Below are positions 35,801-45,878 of a stretch of DNA of 64,000 bases, one piece after another; the stretch's first letter is position 1, and each line of letters starts with the position of its first letter. A program made the translations under genes and the position numbers. The notes beneath the pieces were generated by a model, which worked only from the letters and a program-made list of their open reading frames with translations, was not told where the DNA came from and did not search any database. Source of the stretch: Chloranthus sessilifolius (Eukaryota; Streptophyta; Magnoliopsida; Chloranthales; Chloranthaceae); the NCBI GenBank assembly GCA_021018995.1, contig CM037593.1, positions 15,404,088 to 15,468,087 of the forward strand, written 5' to 3'.

Positions 35801-36034
35801 GGTAGGGCCCACAAGAGGGTACATGGTCATTATGAAAACCTAGAGTAGTATTTTAGGTAAATTCAAGATGGGCAATTAAAAAACAAAGTCAAGATAGGTG
35901 TCAACCACAATTGATCCTAATATAGGTATATTCAAGATGTGCCTTCAGCTTCTATACATGATTCTGTATCAGAAGGTATTGGGTCAAATGTGTATCTATT
36001 TTGAAGGCCTGGAGAAGCTTTGGTAGTTTGTACG

Positions 36035-36182
36035 CATAGTCACAAAATCGGGGTCAGCAATAGTTCGGCGAGGTTAAAATTTGGAAAATTTCGGCAAAAT
36101 CAGGAAGTTCAGGAAAATATTCAGAGGAAAAATCGGTGAGAAAATTTGAAAATAAAAATAAAAAGATTTAAAATTATATATA

Positions 36183-36219
<37 letters not shown>

Positions 36220-36387
36220 AATTAGTTTGTCACATTTTTTTTTGAAAAATTCGGGAATTATTCGAAAATTATTCGTGAAGTTCGGTGATTTGGCGAACTT
36301 TCCAAAAATTTGCGAATAATTCGGGATTAATTCGGGAGACCTTAACTTCTTGAAGTTTTCAAAAATTCGGCAATTTTTGTGATTATG
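36035..36387. mobile_element. Older hAT-type MITE
   Basis: Ends CATAGTCACAAAATCGG and (inverted) CATAATCACAAAAATTG. Flanks TTTGTACG (36027-36034) and GTTGTATG (36388-36395) match at six of eight bases. Contains a (TA)n tract near 36185-36212 and repeated TTCGG words. Confidence 0.7.
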
Positions 36388-36497
36388 GTTGTATGAATTA
36401 TGAAGTGATATAATTGTTGAGCAAAATAGCTACAAGTGATTCTTTTCTGGTTGGTATTACAACACCACTTTATGGTACAACCAAAAGGAAATATCTG

Positions 36498-36922
36498 TTG
36501 ACTCTTTTACATTGATGTTGGTCGTTTTTCGTCCTAATTTGCCATCGAGATCATGGCCTACTATCAGAGGTCAAATATTGATTACACATGGCACACATCC
36601 CCAAAAGTGAACATGAATTACATTTGATGGTGTGCTATAATCACTTCCACATTTTGTGATCACTACAAAAATAAGGTGTTTCAGCAGCACTTGCTATTAA
36701 GGCAATTTTTGATAGCGGCAAGACTAATAGCGGCAGCTTTTGGTAGCGACAGGACTAACATCAGCAGTTTTTTGTTAAAAAAATTGCCGCTAATAGTTTT
36801 ATTTTTTGTAGTGGATGTGTGCTACATGGAATCAACATTGGATTGTATGATGATAGGCTTATGATCTCAAGACCTATTGTGTAAAAAGATTGGGATGAAA
36901 TGATCTCCATCGTCACAGTCAG
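36498..36922. repeat. Imperfect inverted repeat inside copy A
   Basis: Same arms as 21880-22185 and 63147-63432, here opened by the CACTA MITE at 36661-36813. Confidence 0.55.
36661..36813. mobile_element. CACTA-type MITE with empty site in copy B
   Basis: CACTACAAAAATAAG...TTTTTTGTAGTG flanked by GAT on both sides (36658-36660, 36814-36816). Copy B reads CATTTTGTGATGTGTGC, the exact empty site. Interior related to the MITE at 21633-21806. Confidence 0.9.
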
Positions 36923-36957
36923 AACAATCAGCAAATTTTTCCTTTGTTCAAGTGTAG

Positions 36958-37120
36958 TGGCTATAACTTAGAGTAAGCTAAGGGATGCCCTCCCCACCAT
37001 GCCATTAGTATTTCATGGATTACAGGGCATCCCGTTATCGTAGAAGAAGAGTGGCTACTAGAACTCATGAACCTTTGGAAGCAAACCCAAGTCTGGCAAT
37101 AAGTGCCACAACCCCTTGGT
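36958..37120 (-). mobile_element. tRNA-derived SINE-like block in copy A
   Basis: Copy of the block at 22203-22372, more diverged in the box A region. It carries the same CCCTCCCCACCATGCCATTA body. Confidence 0.55.
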
Positions 37121-37510
37121 GAGTTCTGGGTTTGCCACAAGTGATCAACTGGACAATCTTGTGTAAGGTGTTAGCCAACGGGTAATCTATCACTCAAGGG
37201 GTAAGGGGTTTTGAAACCGCTTTCTCCGACGTGACTCAACAAACAAGCTTTAAAAACATTTGACTAAAAGAAATGATCAAATTATACTTTTCGTTTAATA
37301 ATAATCCTACGCTTAACAAATCAAAGTCACATTACAATGACAATCCACAAACTACGTTAAATTAATTATAGCGCTCATAAAACTATGTGCATCTGCCAAG
37401 ATTGGCTGAGGCAAATTGATCAGCGGTGCTCGGGTCGGATCTCTCATCATTGTAGGAACAAAATTTCTCGTTAGGCAGCCGAAATGGTGATGAACTATCT
37501 ATTTTCAAAA

Positions 37511-37810
37511 GGGAAAATTTCAAAAAAACCCCTGAACTTTCACCTCAATGCCCATAAGGCACCTGAACTTTGCATAATATCACCTAAACCCCCAATGAAT
37601 ACAAATGTACCAAAATCAGACCCCTGTCGTCACCTCTCGTTATCTTATGGACGGAAATTGATGACGTGGAGCTCTTAACCCTTTGATGCGCTGAAGTGGA
37701 TGGTGACGTGGCGAATTGGAGGGAAAAGAGGCCACGTGAGGCGCACGTGACCTCCTTAAATACAAAAAAACTCAGTAAACTCTCCCTTTCTTTCTTCTTC
37801 GTCTTCCTCC
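37511..37810 (+). repeat. Left TIR of the MuDR-like element
   Basis: Almost identical to the reverse complement of 45570-45869 apart from a short patch near 37757-37775. Contains a CACGTGAGGCGCACGTG double G-box-like motif (about 37733-37749) and a CT-rich leader, so it probably also acts as promoter. Confidence 0.93.
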
Positions 37811-38069
37811 TTCTTCCTCCTCTTTCTCTGAGGAGTTTTCTTATTCGTCTTTCTCGTCTTCCGATTTGGATATTCTTCTTCATTTTCTAGTCGGATTCTA
37901 CCTTCTATTACGCATAGATTAAAATACCCTATTTTGAAAGGGTTAAAATGGTTTGGAGTAAGAGAGAAGGTGCAAGACCCTCGTTACTGTAAGTTCGATT
38001 TTGGATTTATTTTGTCTCAGATTTGTGTCAATATTTGTGTGGATTTATTGATTTGTCTATATTTTTTGT

Positions 38070-38265
38070 ATTTATGTATTTATGTAAACGTTGATGATGT
38101 AAATGCGTAAAAATAGGGTTATGTAAATTCGTAAAAATAGTGTTTATGTAAATGCGTAAAAAGGGTTATATAAATGCGTAAAAAAGGGTTTATGTAAATA
38201 CGTAAAAGGGTTTATATAAATGCGTATGTAAATGTAGAAAAATGGGCTTATGTAAATGCGATTAT
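38070..38265 (+). repeat. Degenerate tandem repeat, about 28-bp unit
   Basis: TATGTAAATGCGTAAAAA(T)GGG recurs seven to eight times with small length changes. Confidence 0.85.
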
Positions 38266-38397
38266 GAAAATGATGTTTCTCTTGTATCTCTCGATTTTAT
38301 TTTTCAATTTTGGGCTTGACTTGATTATGTTGCTACCTATATATGTCCACATGGTATCAAACTAGTGGAGATATAGGGTTTATAACTGAAGGTACAT

Positions 38398-38590
38398 ACA
38401 ATGTAAGCTCGATTTGACAAAATTGTTTTAACATATATCTCCCAGATATAGGTTAAAACTAGTATATCTCTCATTTAACCTAGATCAATCCAGATATAGC
38501 CCAAAATACCTATATTTCCCAGTTTAACAAACCTGCTTTAACCTATATCTCCACTTGGTATCAAACTAGTATCACAAAATACCTATATTT
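38398..38590 (+). repeat. Internal direct repeat, first copy
   Basis: Shares ACATATATCTCC, ATATAGGTTAAAACTAGTA, AGCCCAAAATACCTATATTT and GGTATCAAACTAGTATCA with 44268-44450, in the same orientation. The copies are about 5.9 kb apart inside the MuDR-like element. Confidence 0.85.
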
Positions 38591-38703
38591 CAAGAATATA
38601 TTCTTATACTATGTTGCTTATCTATGAGTTGTGACTCTTATGCGAGCATTGCTTTATTTGTTTAATGTGCGATAAAGGCTCGTAATTTTTACGATTGTTA
38701 TTT

Positions 38704-41140
38704 CATGGAGGCGCTTTTCGAGGTACACCGACATCAAAGGATATAGAAGAGGTCGCTTGAGCTTCTTTGATCATTGCCACATGATGAGATGTCCCTATTG
38801 GAGCTATTTCAGATGGTCAAGAGTTGGGATACCTTAGCTCAGAGAGTTCTATAGTACTATTCAAGGCAAATTTGTTGTCATCGGGATATGCACCTTGGAG
38901 TTAGGAAATTCTTGGTTCGATGGAGTAGTTGATGTGTTTATGGTTCCTCTCTTACCATTGAATGTGGATACCCAAGAAAGCCAAGTCCAAAGATGAACAA
39001 GTTGTAAGGACAACAACTACAACACGGAGGCGAGTTCACAAGCCAAAGGGAAGAGTGGTAGTGTTGATAAGGGCAAGGCCCCTATTTTTCAAGTAAAGGG
39101 AAGAGCGGTAGTGTTGATATAGGTCAAAAGCATTTCAGATAACGAGAGTAATGATGATTATGACCCATCCATCCTCCTTCCGACGGAGATGAGATATGGG
39201 ATAGTGATTACTTGATCTCGATGATGATGCGTTGTTCGATGAGTTTGTGGATGCACTCGAGTTTGTCGGGTTAGAAAGTATAAAGGTAGGGAATGAGGGT
39301 CCATCTCGTTGAAGGTGAGAAGACGGATATGGGAGAGTTATCCCATCCTCCTTCTTCAAAGGACGAGTTGAGAAGTTTAGACAATGATTCGTGAGGCCGA
39401 TGGGGTAGGGAAAATAGAAGAGAACATCTTTGGTATTTAATGAGAAGACGGATATAGAAAACCCAACTTTTCGTGTTGGGATGGAGTTCAAGACGATGCG
39501 ATTTTTAGGAAGTGAAGGAGTATGCCATAAGGTGTGGTAGAGAGATAAGCTTTGTAAAAATGATAGGGATAAAATAAGGGCAATATGTAAGAAAGGCGCC
39601 TTGGTTGATCTATTGCTCGTATGTACCAAATGATGCAGCTTTATAGAGTGAAAACCCTAAATGACCAACACAACCGTAGTAGAACTTTTGAAGTGCCTTG
39701 GGTGACTACTAACTGGATAGTGAAGAGGTATGGGGAAAGGATTAGATTGAATCCTCGTGGCGGTTAAATCACTAGTGAGCACAATAGAGGCAGAGAAATG
39801 TGAAGGTTGATATTCAAAAAGTCTACTGCAAGGAAGGTGATAATGCAAATGGCGGATGGATCTTCAAGCACTCAGTTTAAGTTGTTATGGGGGTACTGAG
39901 GAGATAAAAAATACAAATCCGGGACAATCAGAAGGTGCTTGTGAAGCCTGAGTGTGCAAGGAGTGGTAAAGTTCAAAAGATTTTATGTGTGTTGGGGTTC
40001 ACCAAGAAAGGGTTTATAGATGGTTGTCGACCTATCATAGGTCTCGATGGATGTCACTTGAAGGGCCCCATGGTGGCATTCTCGTTATCACCAGAAGCGC
40101 AAACAATTGCATCTATCCTTTGCATATCTTTGTTGTGGAAAAGGAGAAGAAGAAGACATGGACGTGGTTTTTAGAGTTGTTGAGAGCGAGATCTTGTGGT
40201 TGAGAATTTTGCTCACTATCCCTTCATGAGCGACAAATGAAGGGGCTCATTGATGCGATCCAAACTTATTTCCTTGTTACGCCCATCGATTACGTATGCG
40301 ACACCTCTATAACAATTTCAAGAAAGACTTCAAGGGGCTTCACTTGAAAGATATCCTATGGAGGCGCTAGAGTGACAACTCCCAATTTAAAAGGGTAATG
40401 GTGAGATGAATGAGAAGGATGTTAGAGCTTATGAATGGTTGGTGGCAAGACCACCTTTGAATTGAGTAGATCACACTTGATACTTGGGTGAAGTGTGATA
40501 TACTTTTGAATAACCTTTGTGAGAGCTTTAATTCGTCAATATTATCGGCTAGGATCACCCATCTTGACAATGCTAGAGAGAATAAGGGTCATCCTTATGG
40601 AAATCGTATGAAGAGGATGCAATGATGAAGGTCCAGGACCTATTTGTCCAAAAATAGTGAAAAAGATTGAGAAGATGAAGGAGGCAACTGGTGTATGGAT
40701 CGTAAGATGGTGTGGTGACGACGGCTTTGAGGTAGTTGGTGCTCATGGGGTGCAGCTTGCGTTGGACTTGATGAAGAGGATTTGTAGTTGTCGAAGGTGG
40801 GAGCTCTCGGTCCGCCTTGTGTCCACGCTGATAGTCATGATGAAATACATCAACAAGGATCCACTAGAGTACCGCCATGATTGGTGCAGGTGATTACGTA
40901 CCTAAAGTGCTATAGTAATTTTTGAAACCGATAAGTGGTAGAGAGCAATGGCCAAATACCAATGATGCGCTTATGATGCCTCCAGATGTGAAGAAGAGAG
41001 CCGGGAGGCCTAAGAAGGCGAGAAGGAGAGAACACGATGAGCCACCGATCCATCAAAGCTGTCCAAGAAAGGTGTGAAAATGAGGTGCACCAAATGTCTA
41101 GAGGTGGGGCATAATAAGCGGGGATGCAAACAAGCAAAGG
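38704..41140 (+). pseudogene. MuDR transposase (mudrA type), decayed
   Basis: The plus strand reads MEALFEVHRH at 38704, resembling the N-terminal part of MURA proteins. The MULE catalytic domain follows: GCRPIIGLDGCHLKGP (about 40024-40070, first catalytic Asp), FVVEKEKKKTWTWFLELL (about 40125-40180), LIDAIQTYF and RHLYNNFKKDFKGLHLKDIL (about 40240-40360) and CDILLNNLCESFNSSIL (about 40495-40550). A SWIM-like segment CSCRRWELS is followed after a frame change by PCVHA (about 40785-40840), keeping CxC and CxH. The C-terminus has RRREHDEPP and a zinc knuckle CTKCLEVGHNKRGCK (about 41092-41136). Multiple stops and frame changes across the gene; it cannot encode transposase. The family cuts and pastes DNA between TIRs in the nucleus. 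Confidence 0.88.
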
Positions 41141-41149
41141 TAAAAAAAT

Positions 41150-42279
41150 TCAAGTCTATTTTAGTTTTCATCGCAAAATGACCCAACTAATTGTGTTTGT
41201 TTACATGTACTATTGTAGAGAGGAGGGTCGGAAACTAGGGGTGAACCAACTGATGGACAAAGAAGGGCAAGATATAAGTTATATATTTTTTAGGAAAATA
41301 TTACTATAAATTACACCTCATTCTCTTGACAATTTGTATATTACTATAAATGCAAAAGTGCGAGAGGAATCAACAAGCCATAGGTCCCATCCTCAGTGCT
41401 TCTTCAAGTTGTGGACCCTGACATACTTGATTAGAGGACCCCACACTGATGCTCCTTCAATTAGTGGACCCCCCACCTCCATCTCCATACATGTGAGGAC
41501 TCCGCCTCAGGTCTCTAACTTCTACCACCAATTCAAGTAGTGGAGCACTGGACAAAGCTCGATTCTAGAAACGAATGCAAAAGCGTAAATGAAGAAGTGG
41601 TTGGTTTTCAAAGAAAAAATTGTTTGTAGTTTTTTTGTTGAATGTACATGGGTTTTTTGTTGAAGAAGTAACAGTACATGAGTTTTTGTACCTTCGATTT
41701 TAAGTACATGGGATTGAGATCTGAGTACATGGCTGGTTTTATGTACATGAGTTTTAATTCCTATAACAGTTTGTAATATCTATGATAGAGTATATGGTGA
41801 AACCTCATTTTGATGAATATCTGAGTTGTTATTATGTACCGGATTCTTAATGTCTATAAAGTTGCTTTTAATTATAATAGTTCTTTGAATGTGGGTTTTC
41901 CGATGTGGATTCTTAATGTATAAAGGCATAATTCTTAATGTCCATAAGATTTTAAATGTGGGTTTTCCGATGTGGCTTGTACAAAGATAATTCTTTTTGA
42001 TGTGGCTTGTACAAAGATAATTCTTATCTGGGTTTTCGATGTGGCTTGTACATCATGTAGAGGTTTTCTTAATGTCTATAACAACGTAATTCTTAATGAG
42101 TGAATCGCCTCATTGTTACCAATGGTATCAACCTTATCAAGTTGATTCAATGTGATTTACATCGATTATTGTTGCTACAAATTATGCCTTTATACATTCA
42201 AATGATGTACATGAAGCCTTTAGTTATAGTATTATGTTGCGATTTTCTAGTGTGCTGATTTATTGTGTAAAAGCAAAAG
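41150..42279. other. Non-coding interior of the MuDR-like element
   Basis: AT-rich sequence with recurring TGTACATG(G/A)GTTTT and GATGTGGCTTGTACA words (about 41650-42060), suggesting small internal duplications. No coding signal. Confidence 0.55.
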
Positions 42280-43640
42280 CCTCGGTTTTACATGCATTGG
42301 GGCGTGTCGAGAGTTCTTGAATTGCCCTCGCAGATGGTGGGAGCTTCGGGATATGATTTGTGGTGGATTAGTATGAGTTTGTGCAGCTCGCCAAAGTTGC
42401 TCGCGAGGTTCCGATGAATATAGCTCACGAGGTTGAAACGCATGCTAAAAGGATTCGCTTCAGCTTTTGGTGCGCTTTTACCGTCATGAGGTTCAAATGC
42501 AAGTCTTAAGCTGGCGGGATCTCGCGGATGGTTTTCGGTAGAATTTTCCTCGCTAGGTTCTCAGGTAGATTTCATCTTCGGCGTCACTTGTCACATGAGA
42601 ACCGCTGAGGTTCCAGTGAACCACGCTGACAGGTGAATTTCAAGCTGACTACTTGCGAGGTTAGAACAGAGCTGCACGAGGTCCCAGAAATGCGTGCTTT
42701 ACAGGCTCGCGAGGTTCCAACTGAACCACGCGACATAGTGAATTTCTAGAACTACTTCATGAGGTTAGAACTGTGAGCTCCCAAGGTGCAACTCTTCCTC
42801 AGTGGAAAGGGGTAAGGCAGGCCCTGTTGGTGAATCCAAGGCTGAGTCATATAGACTAGCTAGATTTATAGCAGGTTTGGTGCTCTGGGGGTTCTAACTT
42901 CCCTTTCATGTATTGGGGAGCCAATCGCTCTCTTGAGGTTGAGTAGAAGTACCACTCCCTCTCCCACAACCGCTTCTTCGAGACTACAATTTCATCAAAA
43001 ACCTAGTGGTAGGTTCTTCTTGGCACTCCGGCATAGAGGGACATTCTCTGTGTGCCGAAATAGGGATTTTCTTTTGTTTCTTACCATGTGCTCCGAGGCT
43101 TCTAGAATGCTTCTAGGTTTTACATGCAGCGAGTTCTTGGATTACCCTTGCGGATCTTTGGGAACTTCGATGCTTAATTTTGGTGTTGTCGGCGTGGTTG
43201 GAGTTTGAGCATTAAGCTCTTATTTGAGTTCTCGCGAGGTAGGCTTAAGGTTTACTTTTCTTCAAGGCTTTAGCTCGCTAGGTTGCATTTGGAGCGATCG
43301 CGAGGTTGGCTTTTGATCTTCGCTAGGTTCAGACTTTACATTGCTCGAGAGGTTCAAATGTTAATCGTGACGAGTGGACTCAGGTGGATTTCAGCATAGC
43401 TTTTCTTCCTCCCTAGGTTCTCGCGAGGTGGATTTCTTCTTTGAAGCTCGCGGTTCTGGGAACTACGCGAGGTTCCAGAGATGCATGCTTTACGTGCTCG
43501 CGAGGATCCAATCGAACCACATGACGAATAAATTTCAATCGCGACTTCTTGAGGTATTTCTGCAGCCCTTTGTTCTCGATCTGCGACAAGCTGCGTCGGT
43601 TTTAGAACTCGCTCACAACCTTGCAAGAGCTTCTCCTTGG
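42280..43640. repeat. CTCGCGAGGTT-rich block inside the MuDR-like element
   Basis: GCTCGCGAGGTTCC and variants (CTCGCGAGGTAGG, ATCGCGAGGTTGG, CTCGCGAGGTGG, CTCGCGAGGATCC) recur at irregular spacing. The core CTCGCGAG is a palindrome. A segment starting GGTTTTACATGCA and continuing to GAGTTCTTG is duplicated (about 42287-42345 and 43119-43175). The block is richer in GC than its surroundings and may be a separate insertion, but I find no clear ends. Confidence 0.6.
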
Positions 43641-45150
43641 GTTTAGTTTCACAGATTGGCCTTGGATCATCCTTCTTGGCTTAAAAAGATCAGATTGCGA
43701 CATCAAGTCCTTTATTCCTGTTTTCTATGAATCATAGCTAAAACATATTATTAACATGCTCTAGGGCTTCTCAAAGGCTAGATTGAGGGTGAAAATGGTA
43801 TTTTTCATTGCTCAACATTCTTCGCTACAAATTATAGTATTAATATGTTAAGATTTTCTTTTCCCATTAATGTCCATGAATTTCTCTTGATCCTGGTGAT
43901 TTGTTGAATGTGGTTGTTGAGGCTCTCATCGTCAATCGATGTCGATTGTATATAGAAAATTATTTTATTACAGGGAACAAATCTGGGCTTAGAAATTTAC
44001 ATGTTTCGACTCAACAATGGGCTTAGAAATTTACATGTTCGACTCAATCATCATTAATCGATGTAAGATTATTGCCATCAATCGATGTAAGATTATATAT
44101 AGAAAATTATTTTATCATAGGAACAAATCTGGGCTTATTATGTACCTGTTTTAGTCTTAGGAATAAATTTGATCTCTTAAAAATTATTAGGAATAAATCT
44201 GGTCATGTCTATTAAAAAAGGGGTTTGTTTCAACCTCGGAATAAATTTGGGCTTCATTCATCACTTTTACAATGAAGCTCAGATTTGACAAAGCTGTTTT
44301 AACATATATCTCCGGATATAGGTTAAAACTAGTATATCTCTCGATTTAACCTATATCTCGAGATATAGCCCAAAATACCTATATTTCCCAAATTTAACAA
44401 ACTGTTTTAACCTATATCTCCACATGGTATCAAACTAGTATCAAACAGAAAAAAGGGTTTATCTCAGATATCAATTTTGGGCAAATGTAAGCTCAAATTT
44501 GATGAAAATCAAATCGAAAGCAGGAAAAAATCTGGGCTTTTTATGTATCTTACTTTTAGCGTTAAGAAAAATCGGACTTTTATGTATCTCTAAAAAATTA
44601 TTTTAGAACAGTGAATAACTGGGCTTTTTATGTACCTTCCGCTTTTAGCGTTAAGAACAACTGCAACAGAAAAAATTATTAAGAACAAAAATGGGCTTAT
44701 TGTATGTACCTTGGTTTAGCTTAGGAACAAATTTGGTCATGCCTATTATTTTATCTCTAAAAAATCTGGCTTCATTCATCAAATTAAAAATTATGGCTTA
44801 AAGAGTCTTCTTCATTAATCAAAATTATGGAGTATCTCTAATTCTCTAGACGATCGATATAGGCATGACCAAAGAGTCTTCTTCATTAAACAAATTTGGG
44901 CTTATTATGACATTTTTTGAGGAACGAATCGATTATTTTATCATAACCGGTTTTAATGTCCAAAGAGTCTTCTTCTTCATCTTGTTAATAAACTCGATTA
45001 ATCTAAAATTCATCACGTAAAGATGATACAGATAAACATTCAAAATAAATAATTTCATTTCATATTATCAAATTTTACAGAGGATGCATTCAAATGTAGC
45101 TTACATTCATCACTTTTGCCAAAAAATAAGCACCCTAATCCCTATGCCAT
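43641..45150. other. Non-coding interior with repeated short segments
   Basis: Repeated AACAAATCTGGGCTTATTATGTACC and AAAGAGTCTTCTTCATTAA-type segments. The second copy of the internal direct repeat is at 44268-44450. No coding signal. Confidence 0.55.
44268..44450 (+). repeat. Internal direct repeat, second copy
   Basis: Partner of 38398-38590; here the second palindromic word reads CTATATCTCGAGATATAG, a longer palindrome than in the first copy. Confidence 0.85.
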
Positions 45151-45159
45151 AAACTATAG

Positions 45160-45550
45160 CAAACCCTTAAAACCTAAACCCTAACCCCTAAAACCCTTAT
45201 TATCGAATCCAGAGATAAACAAGAAAAACCAAGATGCAATAACGCCACCCACAACACCTTCTCTCTGCGGTTCATTTTCACAATCTCGGCCTCCAATCTA
45301 TTACATTTGAAGGAGCCCGGAATGATCTGCGCATCGATCTTTCACAGATGGGTGGATCGACCCAGACAAAATCTCGGCACGATCGATTGGGACAACTCAG
45401 AAACCTCCTCCCCGGATTGCGGGACGTCCACGATGTTTGAATGTCCCTTCGATTACCGCATATATGGCATGGTTTTTCTTCTATCATCGCCAAAATCTCT
45501 AGAGGGGATTGGACGGAAGACGCCGACTTTCGAGATGAAGTAGCAGCCAT
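45160..45550 (-). pseudogene. GRF-type zinc-finger gene convergent to the transposase
   Basis: Starts at ATG 45548-45550, about 20 bases inside the right TIR, and reads MAATSSRKSASS, then PCHICGNRRDIQTSWTSRN, PGRRFLSCPN, CRDFVWVDPPICERS. CxxC, a later Cys and a further Cys with the PGRRFxxCxN and FxWxDPP blocks define the GRF zinc finger. One frame change just after ICERS separates this from the natural continuation AEIVKMNRREKVLWVALLHL, a charged segment leading to a hydrophobic, probable membrane-spanning tail that ends near 45160. Small GRF proteins with a C-terminal anchor are common in plant genomes; their role is not established. It lies in the mudrB position and is driven, if at all, by the right TIR. 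Confidence 0.75.
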
Positions 45551-45569
45551 GAAGAAAGAAGAGAAAGAG

Positions 45570-45869
45570 GAGGAAGACGAAGAAGAAAGAAAGGGAGAGT
45601 TTAATGAGGTTTTTTGGAGGGAAAGGAGGTCACGTGCGCCTCACGTGGCCTCTTTTCCCTCCAATTCGCCACGTCACCATCCACTTCAGCGCATCAAAGG
45701 GTTAAGAGCTCCACGTCATCAATTTCCGTCCATAAGATAACGAGAGGTGACGACAGGGGTCTGATTTTGGTACATTTGTATTCATTGGGGGTTTAGGTGA
45801 TATTATGCAAAGTTCAGGTGCCTTATGGGCATTGAGGTGAAAGTTCAGGGGTTTTTTTGAAATTTTCCC
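45570..45869 (-). repeat. Right TIR of the MuDR-like element
   Basis: Inverted copy of the left TIR. Its inner, CT-rich end forms the leader of the GRF zinc-finger gene. Confidence 0.93.
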
Positions 45870-45878
45870 TTTTCAAAA

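Larger units (their letters stand above)
28508..37438 (+). repeat. Dispersed repeat copy A (with nested insertions)
   Basis: Collinear with copy B (55306-63942). Shared anchors: CCCAAATCCCAACAATTAAA (28553 and 55375), ATTCTTCTTTCTCAACTC (about 29600 and 56666), CAAGAATCTTTGGTTGCAAA (about 30324 and 61047), AATGATATGCCCATTATTT (about 32097 and 61650), AAGGTGTTAAGAGAGCATTT (about 33707 and 61930) and CATCTGCCAAGATTGGCTGA (about 37390 and 63895). No protein family is recognisable in the shared sequence, so its original nature is unknown. Insertions present only in copy A are listed separately. Confidence 0.8.
37511..45869 (+). mobile_element. MuDR-like (Mutator) transposon with two convergent genes
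   Basis: Terminal inverted repeats of about 300 bases (37511-37810 and 45570-45869) start GGGAAAATTTC. A perfect 9-base target duplication TTTTCAAAA (37502-37510, 45870-45878) is diagnostic of Mutator. The plus strand carries a decayed mudrA-type transposase (38700-41140) and the minus strand a small GRF zinc-finger gene near the right TIR. The TIRs are nearly identical to each other while the transposase is broken, so the element was probably mobilised in trans. Regions 41150-45150 are non-coding apart from repeats. Confidence 0.92.

Noticed and set aside
42933-43646. Small open frames of about 90 codons
   Set aside because: They fall in the CTCGCGAG repeat island, occur on both strands and show no protein family signature.
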